NCBI GenBank assembly: GCA_977017575.1
Contig: CDRNVI010000064.1
Coordinates: 1-54,633, forward strand
Source of the DNA: Paramoeba atlantica
Lineage: Eukaryota; Discosea
Reading direction: 5' to 3'
Length of the DNA stretch: 54,633 nt
The translations under genes were made by a program, and so were the position numbers. The notes below the pieces were generated by a model, which saw only the letters and a program-made list of their open reading frames with translations, had not been told where the DNA came from and did no database searches. Shown here in pieces: positions 1-10,145 of the stretch. Each line of letters opens with the position of its first letter. Positions within the stretch are counted from its first letter, which is position 1.

Positions 1-215
1 CTCTGACAGCAAAAATACGCGAAAATCACCCCATTTGTACCCGAAATTCGGCTATTTTTGGCTATAATCTTTGTGTTTTCTTTAGCTTTCGAAGCTAAAT
101 TTTCTTTTTTAGTCTCTTCGTTAAACGCGGCGGTAGTTTTCAACGCGAAGCGCGCAGCATGAGTGACTTCTAAGTTGAAAACAACCACCGCTTTTAACGA
201 AGAGACTTTTTTTTA
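1..215 (+). repeat. R1 repeat, 3' end with hairpin (truncated by window start)
   Basis: This is the right-hand part of the R1 repeat also seen at 26423-28217 and 37262-38972. It ends in an imperfect hairpin at about 116-213. The arms read CTCTTCGTTAAACGCGG and its complement, around a loop containing GCATGAGTGACTTCTAA. The upstream text ending in GGCTATTTTTGGCTA is shared with the other copies. No coding potential is seen. Confidence 0.75.
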
Positions 216-229
216 TTAAAGCCCAACGA

Positions 230-1176
230 AACCTAGCCCCTAACCCCGCGGCGGTACCAGTCTTGTAGAAATTTACACCATATTTAGAGGGCTGAAACCA
301 GTAAAATACAAACCCAGGTAAACCCAGTCAGGTCCCAAGAGAAACCAATGGCAAAGGCACTTGGCGTTTTTTCGGCTATGGAGTTCGCTGGACAATCCGG
401 GTGGGGGGTCTAGGGGGTTCCAGGGCGATATGTGGAGAGTATGACCCTGATTCGACAATGAAAAATGAACACAATATAAAAAAGAAATAAAGATTAAAGA
501 AACAAGAAGAAAATATAGTGTATAAAAAAAGGCTCGGCTTCGCCGAGAAAATCAGAAGGGGGGGGGCATGTCCGCGTCATATTGATCCCCCCCTCAGGAA
601 ATTTTAGTTTTTTTATCCGATTTTGCTCACCTTTGCAGCATTCGAGAGATCTCGTTCCCGTAGGAAAGTACTTTGCCACTGTTTTTACCCTTTAGCCAGA
701 CGCTTCGAAATAGTGGAAAATTACACGTTTTTTTACTAAAGTTTTGAATAGATTAAAAAATTGCTTATTTTTTCATGACTTTTTCTTCTTCCAGCACCCC
801 GAAGAGGCCGAAACGGCACGTATCCCCGTCTGAATCTCTTCAAAATATCTTTAGTTACATGAAAAATACGAATTCCTCGAAAAAACGCTTTGTAGCTAAG
901 AGGCGATCACACATGATTTTTGTCATTTTCCTAACTTTTTCTGTTCTTTCCTAACTTTGGGATTCTCTGCAGGGGGCACCCTCCTTACGTTTTATTGCGG
1001 CAAAATACTTTCCTACGGGAACGAGATCTCTCGAATGCTGCAAAGACGAGCAAAATCGGATAAAAAACTAAAATTTCCTGAAGGGGGGGTCAATATGACG
1101 CGGACTGTATAAGGCCCTATTTCACGATAACATGCAGGGGGGCATGTTATCGTGATATAGGCATGTTAACCCGTGC
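230..1176 (-). mobile_element. Element end with TTAACATG terminus, minus orientation, deleted interior
   Basis: Read on the minus strand, this stretch starts near 1176 with GGGTTAACATGCC. It continues through the GC hairpin CTCGGCTTCGCCGAG (about 532-547) to an ATG at 458 that opens MSNQGHT. The same order occurs at 54265-54633 on the plus strand, including the MSNQGHT start. After those residues the two copies diverge, and here only 61 codons stay open, so this looks like an internally deleted copy. A 536-bp MITE (570-1105) is inserted in it. A TTAA at 1166-1169 is compatible with piggyBac. However, similarity between the two copies extends about 10 bp beyond the TTAA, so the superfamily and the left boundary are uncertain. 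Confidence 0.45.
570..1105. mobile_element. MITE with about 115-bp terminal inverted repeats
   Basis: The left arm, from GTCCGCGTCATATTGA at 570 through about 675, is repeated inverted from about 1005 to 1105. Both arms include GAGATCTCGTTCCCGTAGG. The interior is AT-rich and non-coding. The element lies inside the terminal region of the 230-1176 element, because the flanking text is continuous in the copy at 54290-54390. The target duplication could not be resolved. Confidence 0.7.
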
Positions 1177-1431
1177 TCTCATTTACATCTTCCTGTAAAA
1201 AAGGTTTTCTACAGAGCTTTTGGTTGGTCGAATTTTTCTTATTTTACAAATATTCACCGTTTGTAAAGGCAGTATATTTATCATGTAAAAAGTTCAACCA
1301 TTTTTCCTGTATTCTCCTCACACTAATTGATGCATTTACAACATTTTTTCGGCGATAAATCGACAACGAATCAGTAGAATACGGCTTCAAAATAGCCAGA
1401 ATGGGGTTGTAAATAATAGTGTGAAGAGGGT

Positions 1432-2077
1432 TTAAGTTAGTGATACAATTTCAATTTCAGTCTCTTGAAAGGCCTTGTACAAAAGGCCTGCCGGTAGCAT
1501 GTGCTCATGTAGGGTCCCTGTAAGTTTGGCGTTGCTACGGAGCGATAGGTATTTCATTCCAGAAGGCAGATTGGTAAACGTTACATGACCACGTAAGTTA
1601 TTCGCCGACACTATCAGCGAAGTTAATGTCGAAGGAAGATGACAAAGCTCAATACTACCCGTAAATTGATTGTACGACGCGTCAAAAGCAGATAAAAGTG
1701 GTGGAAGATCTACGAGATCGAGTTCCCCACTAAGCCTATTTTTATACACTGAGAATCGGGTTAATGACCTTGGAAGAGTACTCCAACGAAAACTGCCAAC
1801 CAGTTTTTCCATTTTCCACTTCGAACAATAGAATTGCCCCTTCGTCAGAACATTCGACCCCTTCCCACTTATGCGCAGGTACAGATGTATTCCAAGAGGG
1901 AAGTGGATTCACTATGTTACTTACCAAACGCTCAAGATTATACTCTTGGGGTAATAGCACACCTCTTACTTTTCCAGCTTTTCGATTCTCACCCGTTGAG
2001 TCGGAAAACTTAATTTTTCCAGGATGAGAAGAAAAATGTGGCCATTTCGACGTACAATCCATTATAACACTGCACAT
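1432..2077 (-). pseudogene. LRR-family gene, frameshifted after the N-cap
   Basis: The N-terminal part (2077 down to about 1805) has the family cap: a basic segment, LLPQEYNLERLV, then SWNTSVPAHKWEGVEC. The text then changes frame near 1800-1812 and continues with 23-residue leucine-rich repeats (LPRSLTRFSVYKNRLSGELD and following) to a stop at 1432. The intact relatives run straight through this point, so one small indel separates the halves. It is a close paralogue of 22609-23274; both share the cap and the end segment KAFQETxIxxVS. It is either a young pseudogene or carries a sequencing indel. The molecular role is unknown. LRRs of this kind usually bind proteins. Confidence 0.75.
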
Positions 2078-2388
2078 ATTAAAGATTAATTTTACTTGAT
2101 AGCATTTGCGGATAAGATTCCCAGGAGTGCCTATTTTCGATCAAAATAAAAAGTAGATTTCGGAAGACAAAGGCGACTGTCTACTTTTCCTTTTCGTATT
2201 CTTAGCTCACATACTTTCACCTCTACTAGCGTTATCCGATTCTAGTAAAAAGCAACGCTAGGATAGGGAGTATATTTCGCTAGACATTTCCTCAAAATAT
2301 GTTTTGTCGCACGAAATATCCAGCATTGTTGCCATCAAGAGAAAGTATGGGAAAACAATAAACCACTGTCCAACTTAACATGCCCCCC
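2078..2388. other. Intergenic, no gene seen
   Basis: This is AT-rich sequence between two LRR relics. A short inverted repeat (AAAGTAGA...TCTACTTT, about 2150-2188) is the only structure noticed. Confidence 0.5.
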
Positions 2389-2640
2389 TCAAAGAGAGTT
2401 TTGAAAAATAAAAAAAGATTTAAGAGTCCGAGAAAGATGACCAAAACGCAGTGAGCCTGACGCTTGTATACCCTCCCATTGTATTTTTTGGAAGTCCCCA
2501 CATTTGTTACATTCCACACCCTTCCACTGGCACGCCGAGGAGTCCGTACTCCATGAGCGGTGCTTTGTTTCTACATCGGCAATGAGTAACATACAGTACA
2601 GAGTGAACATACAGTAAGTTCATATTCTTGAGGAAGGTTC
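2389..2640 (-). pseudogene. LRR-family N-cap relic
   Basis: The minus-strand text from 2640 reads LPQEYEL in one frame. It then continues in the frame of an ATG at 2610 with SWSTDSSACQWKGVEC, the W-x-G-V-x-C hallmark of the family cap. After one degenerate repeat-like segment (GHLSRTLKSFFIFQNSL) the frame stops and no further repeats follow. It is a truncated, frameshifted remnant of the LRR family in the same orientation as its neighbours. Confidence 0.65.
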
Positions 2641-3023
2641 GAGGCGCTCACCCTTGCCGTACGTGTGCGTGAAGCGACCTGTATTTCTGAAACGTCCGCA
2701 GTACGAACAGAATTACACACGTGATGCAAAGAGGACGTAGAATGTAAGTAGAGAATAAATCTAAGACGACGACAGAGTGTAGTTTACGCCATTGTATCGG
2801 TGAAAAAGGTTGATTTTACCAAATCACTCTGCGTACGCCCGAATAGCGGCATCGGTGAAAAAGGCTGATTTTTTAGGAAAAACTTTTACTAATTATGATT
2901 ATAGAATATCGGAAGAATTAAAAAAGAAGTCCTATTTACTAATTAAAAAATTGCTAATTCTTTTTTTTACAAATTACAGGAGGGGGACTAGTAATTGTGT
3001 GCACTGTACCACTAATGATGCGA
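2641..3023. other. Intergenic with a motif shared with 12153-12210
   Basis: No gene is seen. The segment at 2788-2820 (GCCATTGTA, then AAAAAGGTTGATTTTA) resembles the gap between the helicase and RPA2 genes. A second GGTGAAAAAGGCTGATTTT follows at about 2853, so the motif is locally duplicated. Confidence 0.4.
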
Positions 3024-3863
3024 TCAGTTCACCTCATTGATTTGCAACTCACGTATCTGCGTTCCACACCACATAACATCATCGAAACGTTCCCGCATTT
3101 TTTCTGCATCAAGTTCACCTCGCAGCTCTGCATTTTCATTCAGATATAACATTGCAAGTCCAGTATCCTCTATATTACTCAAATCCACTTCACCACTAAA
3201 CTCATTCTGATCTAACGATAACGTTACGAGTGAAATCGGAAGACGAGACAAATCGATTGGCCCGGAAAACTCATTGTCGGTCAAGTGCAACTCTTGCATC
3301 TCTTGTGGGAGTGAGGTTAAGTCAACTCTACCAGAAAAGCAATTGTATCGAAGATCAAAAAAATAGAGCGGGGGAGGAAGAGTACAGAAATCAATTTCTC
3401 CCTCCAATGTGTTGTCCGACAGGTTCACCCACTTAACCGTACGAGGGAAATAGTCCCATTGAAGAAAGCCTTCGAGTGAATGTCGCGCATAGACATGCGC
3501 AACCACTTTTTTGAAACATGTCACACCTTCCCATTCGCACGCAGGGGTTTCCGTGCTCCACGAAGAAGGAAGTTCCTCAATATCTTGAACAAATCTTGCG
3601 AGATCGTACTCTTGTGGAAGGGGGACATTCCGAGTCTTTCCTCCCGTTCTTTTCACTGTTCCGGTATTCCGATCTCCACTGGATTTTACCGGCGAGCTCG
3701 GTTGTAGTTTACGTCGTTTGGATGCTGGACAGTTGTCTGCGGTATAAATCCCGTGCGTTGTGTACATTAAAATCATGTAAAATTTGTATATAAATGGTAT
3801 CACAAGGGCAAAGCGGGTATTGCTATTCTTACCGGACCACAACATGCCTCTGTAAAATGTCAT
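3024..3863 (-). CDS. Leucine-rich repeat protein
   Basis: An intact 279-residue ORF. Order of parts: a variable N-terminus with a basic KRRK cluster at about residues 49-52; the family cap VPLPQEYDLARFV (about 81-93) and SWSTETPACEWEGVTC (about 100-115); then about six LRRs of 22-23 residues fitting LPxxLxxLxLxxNxFxG; then a C-terminal segment without repeats. The cap resembles the LRR N-terminal caps of other eukaryotic LRR proteins. The first ATG (3863) puts a hydrophobic stretch (FALVIPFIYKFYMIL) at the N-terminus. A start at 3767 would remove it and look more like the paralogues, so the start is open. Location is undecided: a signal anchor if the long form is used, none otherwise. Ligand and role are unknown. 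Confidence 0.8.
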   Translation of the reverse strand: MTFYRGMLWSGKNSNTRFALVIPFIYKFYMILMYTTHGIYTADNCPASKRRKLQPSSPVKSSGDRNTGTVKRTGGKTRNVPLPQEYDLARFVQDIEELPSSWSTETPACEWEGVTCFKKVVAHVYARHSLEGFLQWDYFPRTVKWVNLSDNTLEGEIDFCTLPPPLYFFDLRYNCFSGRVDLTSLPQEMQELHLTDNEFSGPIDLSRLPISLVTLSLDQNEFSGEVDLSNIEDTGLAMLYLNENAELRGELDAEKMRERFDDVMWCGTQIRELQINEVN

Positions 3864-3985
3864 TAAATTTACATTTTTTCATAAATACATGTTTTAAATA
3901 CACTGTATGTACATTCATTTTCTACCTTCCGTGCTACACTCTTTCTGAAAATTTATGCCATCAGATTGGTACCACGTCTTTAAAA

Positions 3986-6900
3986 TTACGCTTCCTTATC
4001 AAAAAAATTCATTAGATACGTGCTGGCTTCCAGTTCCTTTTTCACACCATGACGAGATCGACGCCTCTCCGTGTCTTTTCCAGGAGAACAACGTGCGGCC
4101 ATTTCCGCCTTCTTTCGTTGTCTCTCTGTCTCCTCACGATCCCACAACTCATGATGCACACGCTGGAATGTGCCACGCTCGGTGTTATACACAAATGTCG
4201 GAATTTCCGATGAATCCCGGTCGACGCATCCCGCCTCTTGCGAGTAGAGTAAAACCTTCCCCGCGTGGGCGGAGCAACGCCCCCTGCGTGCGGTCCTCCA
4301 CCGACTGGCAGGTCGAATCTCACATGTCGGGTGACACGACCCCGCGCTGGGGTACACACAGGGGGTGAGACACACGTAGAGCGCGGGGTGGAGCATAAAG
4401 GAAGGCAGCGGGAGTCCCCAGTCCAGGGCCAGGGTTCGGGTAAGGACCGACCCCGAGGAGGGGACATCGCCCACGACATAGGCAATCGCATCGGTACGGT
4501 AGGTGGGCTCACAGGGGGCACAGGACATGGTAATCCCATAGATGGTGACACAGGTGGGGTTTCCGGGGTTGGGTACCCGGGAGAGGAGGTGGGGTGTTGA
4601 AAAAGAAGGGAAAAAAGAGAAAGAAGAAAAAGGGGAAACCGAACACGAGGTGAGACAAGGGGTGTAGTAGGTTGTGTCACCACGCGGGGAGACGCCGCAG
4701 TAGGAGGCGTTGTCCAGTGCTTGGAGACTGGGGCGTGAGGCGAGGTGAGCGAATGCTACTTTTTCTTTCCCCGAATCTTCGGATTTAATAGTTTTGCGTT
4801 CATCAGGGAGTGAATCTGCCTCATGAGCGGTGTATTCTTGTTTTTCGTCCAAGGGGCTACTCTTTGATGCTCTGGGGTTTTCAAAACGGTTCGCGTAGTA
4901 ATTGGGTATGCACTCTGCAAAGTGCCACGTCCACCGTGGCAGCGATGCACTCAACCGATACGAAACCACGCAAGTGGGAAAGGAACCCCCAACATCCGGA
5001 TACATGCATGGGCTCAGACACGTATGGTTTCGTCCCCAACGACCCCACTGCAAGATAAACAGATCCCACAGACTGTACACCGGGGCTGCGGATTGTGCTG
5101 GTGCCTTGATTCCCTGATGCAGACATCGGTTACACAGACGTCGCTTCCCGTCGCTACACACACAGGAGGGCTCCCCGAACGCGAGGGTACGCGAAACGTG
5201 TTGCCGAAACCCCGCCGCCTCACGCTGCTCCGGGAGCACCAGTACTTCACACGGACTCACACAGTGGTAAGATCGGGGAAAAGACCCCCCTCCTTCCCTC
5301 TCTGCGCCACAATAGTACCGATGCACATCATCCTGCTCCCCAGCTCTGTCCAGTGCCACACAACTCCGAGGCAGCACCGGCAGGACACGTTCGGAAACCG
5401 CCATGGGAAAATTCGAAGACGATGATGAGGACGACGGCGATAACAACCCCACCTTCCTTTCCCCACCCCCCTCCCAATCCCCCGGAAACGCCCCCCACCA
5501 CGCCGCGGTCTCCTCCCCCACCGTCGGATTCCTCACCGGAATCCACACCCCATGCCGTATCCCATCCGCGTGGTACAGGTACCCTCTCACCCCCACCGTC
5601 CTCACCACCGTACCCGGCCCCTCCCCTCCCCTCTCCCCTCCCCTCTCCCCTCCCCACCCCCTGGGTCCCCTCTCCCTCACGCAGCTCCCACACCCCTTCC
5701 GCTCTGTGGTCATCCCGTGCCGGGTCTCACAGTACGGTGTGGACTCCATCGTGGGGCCGTACCCACACACGGAGACACAGCGTAGGGGAGACACAGGCGA
5801 GTGAGAAGAGGAAGAAGAGGAAGAAGAGGCGTAGAGAGAGCTGTGAGGGAACGGAGAGGCGTAGAGAGGGGAAGAGGAGGAGGAAGAAGAAGAGGAGGAA
5901 GAGGAAGAGAAGGGGGAATGGGTCGAGGCACAGGAGGGGACCGCAGGGTTGTGTTGGAAGGGACAGGGGAGACAGGGGAGGTAGCCGTGGCCGTGGGGGA
6001 GGGGACCCCAGAGACAGGTGGGGGGAGGGGGAGAGGGAGGGGGAGAGGCAAAGGGGGTGGAGACAGGCGTAGGGGAATCGCCCATAGGGGTAGAGGAGGC
6101 GCTGGTGAGAGAACCTGAACGGTTGGGCGAATCGGAAAGAGACCCGTTAAACGAATTGGTGGGATGGTGGATGCGGCAATGGCCAATACATGCCGCGTAG
6201 AGTCCGTCCGGTCCAAGGGCACAGTAGGAGGTGGGAGGAGGGGGGGTGCGGGAGGGTTCATCCCAGTAGGTGGGAAGGGGTTGGGAGAGGGGGTGGGGAG
6301 GGGAGGAACGTGGGGAGGTGAGGTAGTGGGCACTGCTGCCTTTGAGGGAGATGGGGGAGTGACGGGGTAGGGAGGTTTCGGGGAGTGGGTGAGGAATATG
6401 TGTGTCGGAGGGGGTGAAATACAATTCGGTGGTGTCCGCGTCGGGGAGAGGGGCTGTGGGGACAATCTCGGAGGGTAAACCTTCGCTGTGATTTCTCGGA
6501 TGGGGCAATACCGGAGCTGAGGGAGAGGCTACTGCACTGCTAGAGTGGGAAGTGTTTCGGATGCGAGAGACACCCAAGTAGCGTGTAATCTGCTTACGTA
6601 GTTGCATCGAGGCGGGGTCCAGCGACGCACGGTAGACTGGAAGCCCCTCTTCCTCCCATGCACTCCCGAGAGTGCTGCGGACTTTGTTCGGGACATCCCC
6701 TGCCAGGCCACATGGGAAGCACTCTTCCGCAGGGAAGCTGTCCTCACTAGGGAGGTGCCCCGACACGGTGCGACACACCGGCACGGGGGAACCGCTGACG
6801 GGATACTCACACGGGGAGACACACTGTACAAGTTGTGGTGCACAAGTCCCGGGAACATGAACGTTGTTTTGTACCTCTCGCGTCATGGACACTCCCTGGG

Positions 6901-7561
6901 GCTTTGGGCGGTATAGCGTACAAAACGCCCCCGAGGAAGGTAGGGAGGGGCAAGGTAAACAGGGTCGAACGAGGCCAGGAGAGCCCGAATCGCATGTCAT
7001 GGGAAGTGGGTTCGTATGTGCCAAAGAATCCAACTTGAGATTCTCAAGTTTGCTTTGGTACGTCTCGCTCATTGGGTCTCGTCTTTTGCACTCGTTATTA
7101 CAGGGGTAATAAATACGTACTATACCAAGATAGTTTTCCCACCCGCAGTAACCTTCGACGTGAGATATGCTTGTGCTATTCTCGATCAGTTGTCGTCGAA
7201 TTTTTCCTGCATTAAAACTGCACAGCTCCCGTTTTTTCCGACTTTCAGTGCTGTTTGGCGTGGCCGAGATTCGCGCTGCTTCGCCCGCTCTTCTTTGTGC
7301 GTTCTTGTGTTTCGGAGATCCGAAATACGACTGGAGAATCCGTTCGCTATGGCTCTTACGTGACTGTGCACGCTTCGACTCATGAAATGCAAGGTCAGAG
7401 TCATGGAAACTCCAAACGTTAATCGGAATCCGCCGCGATTTCTGGCCAGATAATACTTGGTTGTTAACATTGGAAAAGTCTGTTTCTTTTGAACTTCGAT
7501 GGGGATAAACACAACTGCAAAGAAAAATTGTTTGGATCAAAGTCGCCAGCAGAAGATACAT
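3986..7561 (-). CDS. Large secreted modular cysteine-rich, Ser/Pro-rich protein
   Basis: The frame is open further upstream, but 7561 is the first ATG. It opens directly on a strong signal peptide, MYLLLATLIQTIFLCSCVYP, which supports this start and gives about 1191 residues. The body holds about four diverged modules. Each combines YCG...YxPCxxxC, a short pTC...PCxPC block and a CVSPCxYPxxGxxPxC block (for example CVSPCEYPVSGSPVPVC, CLSPCMYPDVGGSFPTC and CLTPCVYPSAGSCHPTC). Long Ser- and Pro-rich low-complexity linkers lie between modules. The C-terminus is basic and charged, with no membrane segment. The even cysteine spacing suggests disulfide-bonded extracellular modules. I do not recognise the family. 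It is GC-rich compared with the LRR genes on either side. Function is unknown; a surface, secreted or matrix role is inference. Confidence 0.7.
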   Translation of the reverse strand: MYLLLATLIQTIFLCSCVYPHRSSKETDFSNVNNQVLSGQKSRRIPINVWSFHDSDLAFHESKRAQSRKSHSERILQSYFGSPKHKNAQRRAGEAARISATPNSTESRKKRELCSFNAGKIRRQLIENSTSISHVEGYCGWENYLGIVRIYYPCNNECKRRDPMSETYQSKLENLKLDSLAHTNPLPMTCDSGSPGLVRPCLPCPSLPSSGAFCTLYRPKPQGVSMTREVQNNVHVPGTCAPQLVQCVSPCEYPVSGSPVPVCRTVSGHLPSEDSFPAEECFPCGLAGDVPNKVRSTLGSAWEEEGLPVYRASLDPASMQLRKQITRYLGVSRIRNTSHSSSAVASPSAPVLPHPRNHSEGLPSEIVPTAPLPDADTTELYFTPSDTHIPHPLPETSLPRHSPISLKGSSAHYLTSPRSSPPHPLSQPLPTYWDEPSRTPPPPTSYCALGPDGLYAACIGHCRIHHPTNSFNGSLSDSPNRSGSLTSASSTPMGDSPTPVSTPFASPPPSPPPPTCLWGPLPHGHGYLPCLPCPFQHNPAVPSCASTHSPFSSSSSSSSSSSSSPLYASPFPHSSLYASSSSSSSSHSPVSPLRCVSVCGYGPTMESTPYCETRHGMTTERKGCGSCVRERGPRGWGGERGGERGGEGPGTVVRTVGVRGYLYHADGIRHGVWIPVRNPTVGEETAAWWGAFPGDWEGGGERKVGLLSPSSSSSSSNFPMAVSERVLPVLPRSCVALDRAGEQDDVHRYYCGAEREGGGSFPRSYHCVSPCEVLVLPEQREAAGFRQHVSRTLAFGEPSCVCSDGKRRLCNRCLHQGIKAPAQSAAPVYSLWDLFILQWGRWGRNHTCLSPCMYPDVGGSFPTCVVSYRLSASLPRWTWHFAECIPNYYANRFENPRASKSSPLDEKQEYTAHEADSLPDERKTIKSEDSGKEKVAFAHLASRPSLQALDNASYCGVSPRGDTTYYTPCLTSCSVSPFSSFSFFPSFSTPHLLSRVPNPGNPTCVTIYGITMSCAPCEPTYRTDAIAYVVGDVPSSGSVLTRTLALDWGLPLPSFMLHPALYVCLTPCVYPSAGSCHPTCEIRPASRWRTARRGRCSAHAGKVLLYSQEAGCVDRDSSEIPTFVYNTERGTFQRVHHELWDREETERQRKKAEMAARCSPGKDTERRRSRHGVKKELEASTYLMNFFDKEA

Positions 7562-7731
7562 GATTAAAACAACATAGCTAGAAAGTTGACTTTGCTTTTT
7601 CCAACAAAAGTTATAGCCACGTCGTGATGCAAGTCCCAAATTTTGGAACGAAAGTGAAAGTTATAACATGGTGACTTGAGCAATACTACGCGTGGTAACC
7701 ACGGTACACGGTAACCACGGTAAAAATAGTA

Positions 7732-7910
7732 CTGTCCCCCCCGTTTAAGCGCACCTCGTTTTCCATGAAAAGTGCGCTTAAACGGGGGGGGCTGAATCAC
7801 TACATAAAAAAAATTGGCGACGCTTCGCGGCGCCGGAGTCTGTACCTTAACTCTGTGTGCGCTTAAACGGGGGAGGGTCTGACCGGGTTCGCTTAAGGGG
7901 GGGGGGACAG
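7732..7910. mobile_element. Short TA-flanked MITE with C-run termini
   Basis: The ends are CTGTCCCCCCC and GGGGGGGGACAG, flanked on both sides by TA (7730-7731 and 7911-7912). A GTTTAAGCGCAC motif just inside the left end recurs inverted as GCGCTTAAAC in the interior. The core contains GGCGACGCTTCGCGGCGCC, a GC hairpin that recurs in variant form near 31100 and 37730. It is non-coding. Confidence 0.7.
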
Positions 7911-8027
7911 TATGTACAACAGGGGACTACAAGTACAACAGGGTAGAAATCAGAGTGACCTATCATTTTTTCTGAAAAAAATGTAGTCCAATGTCAACAA
8001 AAATAGTATATTTTTCTTCATTATGTA

Positions 8028-8648
8028 TCATGCCTTTAAGTATTGTATTTGAGTACCTCCCACTCCAAGACGCTTTAACGCCGGTGGTAACTCGGGATGG
8101 GAAACTTTGCCAACGAGACCTTCATTTTCTGAAAGATCCAAAACTGCTAATGATGTGGGAAGCGTTGAAAAACACACTTCACCCTCAAATTTGTTCTCGT
8201 TGAGATATAAATATTTAAGCGTTGAAGGGAGCTGTGTCAAGTTAAGAGATCCACAAAAAAGATTGTCGGCGGCGCTGAGGTACATCATTTTTGAAGGCAA
8301 CATCCCTAAATCGATTTCTCCCGTCAGTTTATTGCGGTTTATGTAGATCTGATTCACGCCGCACGGCAGAAACTTCCAGCAAAGAGAACCTCGAAGCTTT
8401 AAACTACCCCACATTAAGGAAACACCTTCGTCGGGTCGTTCCGAAACACAGTTCTCACCAGGTGTCGTAACTCCTCGCCATTGATCTGCAGGATTGTCTG
8501 CTCTCCATGATGGGGGCGAGTTTTCGACTTCCTCAATAAAACGGGCAAGTTCGTACTCTAAAGGAAGAGTCGTAGCATGTACTTTGCCAAGCCGTCGGTT
8601 CTTTTCGATATGGGGAGCGTCTGCAAAACAATACAAGGAAAATTTCAT
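8028..8648 (-). CDS. Leucine-rich repeat protein
   Basis: The ATG at 8648 gives 206 residues (MKFSLYCFADAP...). The frame is open upstream, but only with non-ATG codons. Parts: a short basic segment (EKNRRLGK); the cap TLPLEYELARFI and SWRADNPADQWRGVT, in which the usual WxGVxC cysteine is replaced; then about five LRRs, including LPSTLKYLYLNENKFEGEV. The last repeat is followed by LPPALKRLGVGGTQIQYLKA, a C-terminal form also suggested in the 3024-3863 gene (GTQIRELQ). The N-terminus is mildly hydrophobic. Role is unknown. Confidence 0.75.
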   Translation of the reverse strand: MKFSLYCFADAPHIEKNRRLGKVHATTLPLEYELARFIEEVENSPPSWRADNPADQWRGVTTPGENCVSERPDEGVSLMWGSLKLRGSLCWKFLPCGVNQIYINRNKLTGEIDLGMLPSKMMYLSAADNLFCGSLNLTQLPSTLKYLYLNENKFEGEVCFSTLPTSLAVLDLSENEGLVGKVSHPELPPALKRLGVGGTQIQYLKA

Positions 8649-8911
8649 GAACAGTTGAATCACGGTGACGAAATAAAAATAGAAATAACGAAACGCTATG
8701 TCACAAAGCACATGTAAAATACGTTCAACAAAATCTCAAGATGTGAAAAGAGGAAGAAATGCGAAACGTATGCAATAGCTACAAAAAAAGTCGGAAGATT
8801 TGACTCAAAATCTCTGAAATCCAGAGGGGACGATAACATACCCGCGGTATGTTACAATGCTACAGGGGTATTATCCCGGGTCCCGTTTATTAGCGATAGA
8901 ACCGTTTTGCA
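8649..8911. other. Intergenic with a TAACATAC palindrome
   Basis: An inverted repeat TAACATACC...GGTATGTTA lies at 8834-8854. A nearly identical palindrome occurs at 54153-54173, which suggests a minimal relic of a terminal-repeat family. No gene is seen. Confidence 0.4.
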
Positions 8912-9700
8912 TTATCTTGGGATAATCTTTGAAAATTGATTTTTACTAAACAAAGGAAATTTCAGACTGGAAGGCAGGAGACGCTCATCAAGAACTCCCG
9001 TGAATTGATTATTATTGATATAGAGTACTTCAAGTGAATCTGGTAGTGAATTAAGATAAAGATCACCACTAAGCTGATTGCTGTTGAGCTGAAGATACCG
9101 AAGACCCACAGGAAGAGAACGCAAGTCCACACCCCCTGTAAACTTATTTAACGGAAGTACGAGAGAAGTCAGTGTACTAGGAAGCAAAGTGAGATCCAGT
9201 TTCCCATTTAAATGATTCTTTGCAGCGTAAAAACCGATAAGCTCTCGAGACAGCATCTCCAGAAAAAGGGGACCGAACATTTAGTTCGTCGAGAGGTTGA
9301 TCTCTATATCAATACCGGGCGGAAGCTCTTGCAGCGGTATTTCCCCCGTAATACCCCAGGCGACGAAAGACGTTGTTGTAGACGGCATATGGCGATACAA
9401 GAAAGTTCCAACCAAAGCAAGAGAATTCCAGTCCAGTGTTGTCACTCGCAAATCACTATCGCATTTGACACCGTTCCATGTGCATCCGTCAATGTTCTCA
9501 CTCCAAGAGACATGAGTATTCGTAATATTCGATATGAAACGAGTGAGCTCAATTTCTGCAGAAAGAACAGCACCACGCACTTTGGCTCCACGTGCGCCGG
9601 TTTTCAGATGTGGAGGTGACGTAACATGGGGCGAGGAAACATGACACTCTTCCGAATCACAAGCATATAAACAACATAAGGGACACGGGAATTGCGGCAT
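8912..9700 (-). pseudogene. LRR-family gene with one in-frame stop
   Basis: The ATG at 9700 opens a CxxC-bearing N-terminus (MPQFPCPLC). The cap follows (AKVRGAVLSAEIELTRFI, SWSENIDGCTWNGVKC), then the first repeats to an in-frame TAA at 9281-9283. The same frame continues at once with five more LRRs (for example LPSTLTSLVLPLNKFTGGVD) to the stop at 8912. Repeat periodicity is kept across the stop, so a single substitution is enough to explain the break. Housekeeping genes nearby use TAA as a normal stop, so a recoded genetic code is not supported. Confidence 0.75.
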
Positions 9701-10145
9701 TTTGCTAAGAAAATAAATATGCCATCAAGAAGACATAACTCGCTAACATTAGTTTTTAAAATGCATAATGTCAAAGAACTTTTTATACTTCATTTTTAAA
9801 AATATATTTCCCTGATGAGAGCTCCCTTATTATTTCGCCAGAATAAAGCCGAAGGCACTTCTACATTAATGGTTCATTAAAAAATGCGTTATTCTCCATC
9901 GCCAAAAACAGGTACATTATCACAAATACAGCAACCCGCAAGTCGTAAACGGTGAATTCAGAAAGCCCATCAAAAAAGGTCTGTTTACGAATTTTACTAA
10001 TCAAAACATACGAGTGAAGTAAGCAAAAGCACTGAGGGGAACTTATGACTACTAAGATGAGAAATTGTATTACCCGTCATCTTAGATGAACTATCCGAGA
10101 GAACATTCTCATGCCTGATGTAAACGGCAACACATCCGTGCTCAA
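9701..10145. other. Intergenic, no gene seen
   Basis: This is about 445 bp of AT-rich sequence between the helicase stop and the LRR relic. It must hold the helicase 3' UTR and the splice-acceptor region of the next gene. No repeat or transposon end was recognised. Confidence 0.45.

Noticed and set aside
5353-6072. Plus-strand Pro/Arg-rich ORF opposite the secreted protein
   Set aside because: It mirrors the Ser/Pro-rich linkers of the minus-strand gene, and its composition is that of a shadow frame.
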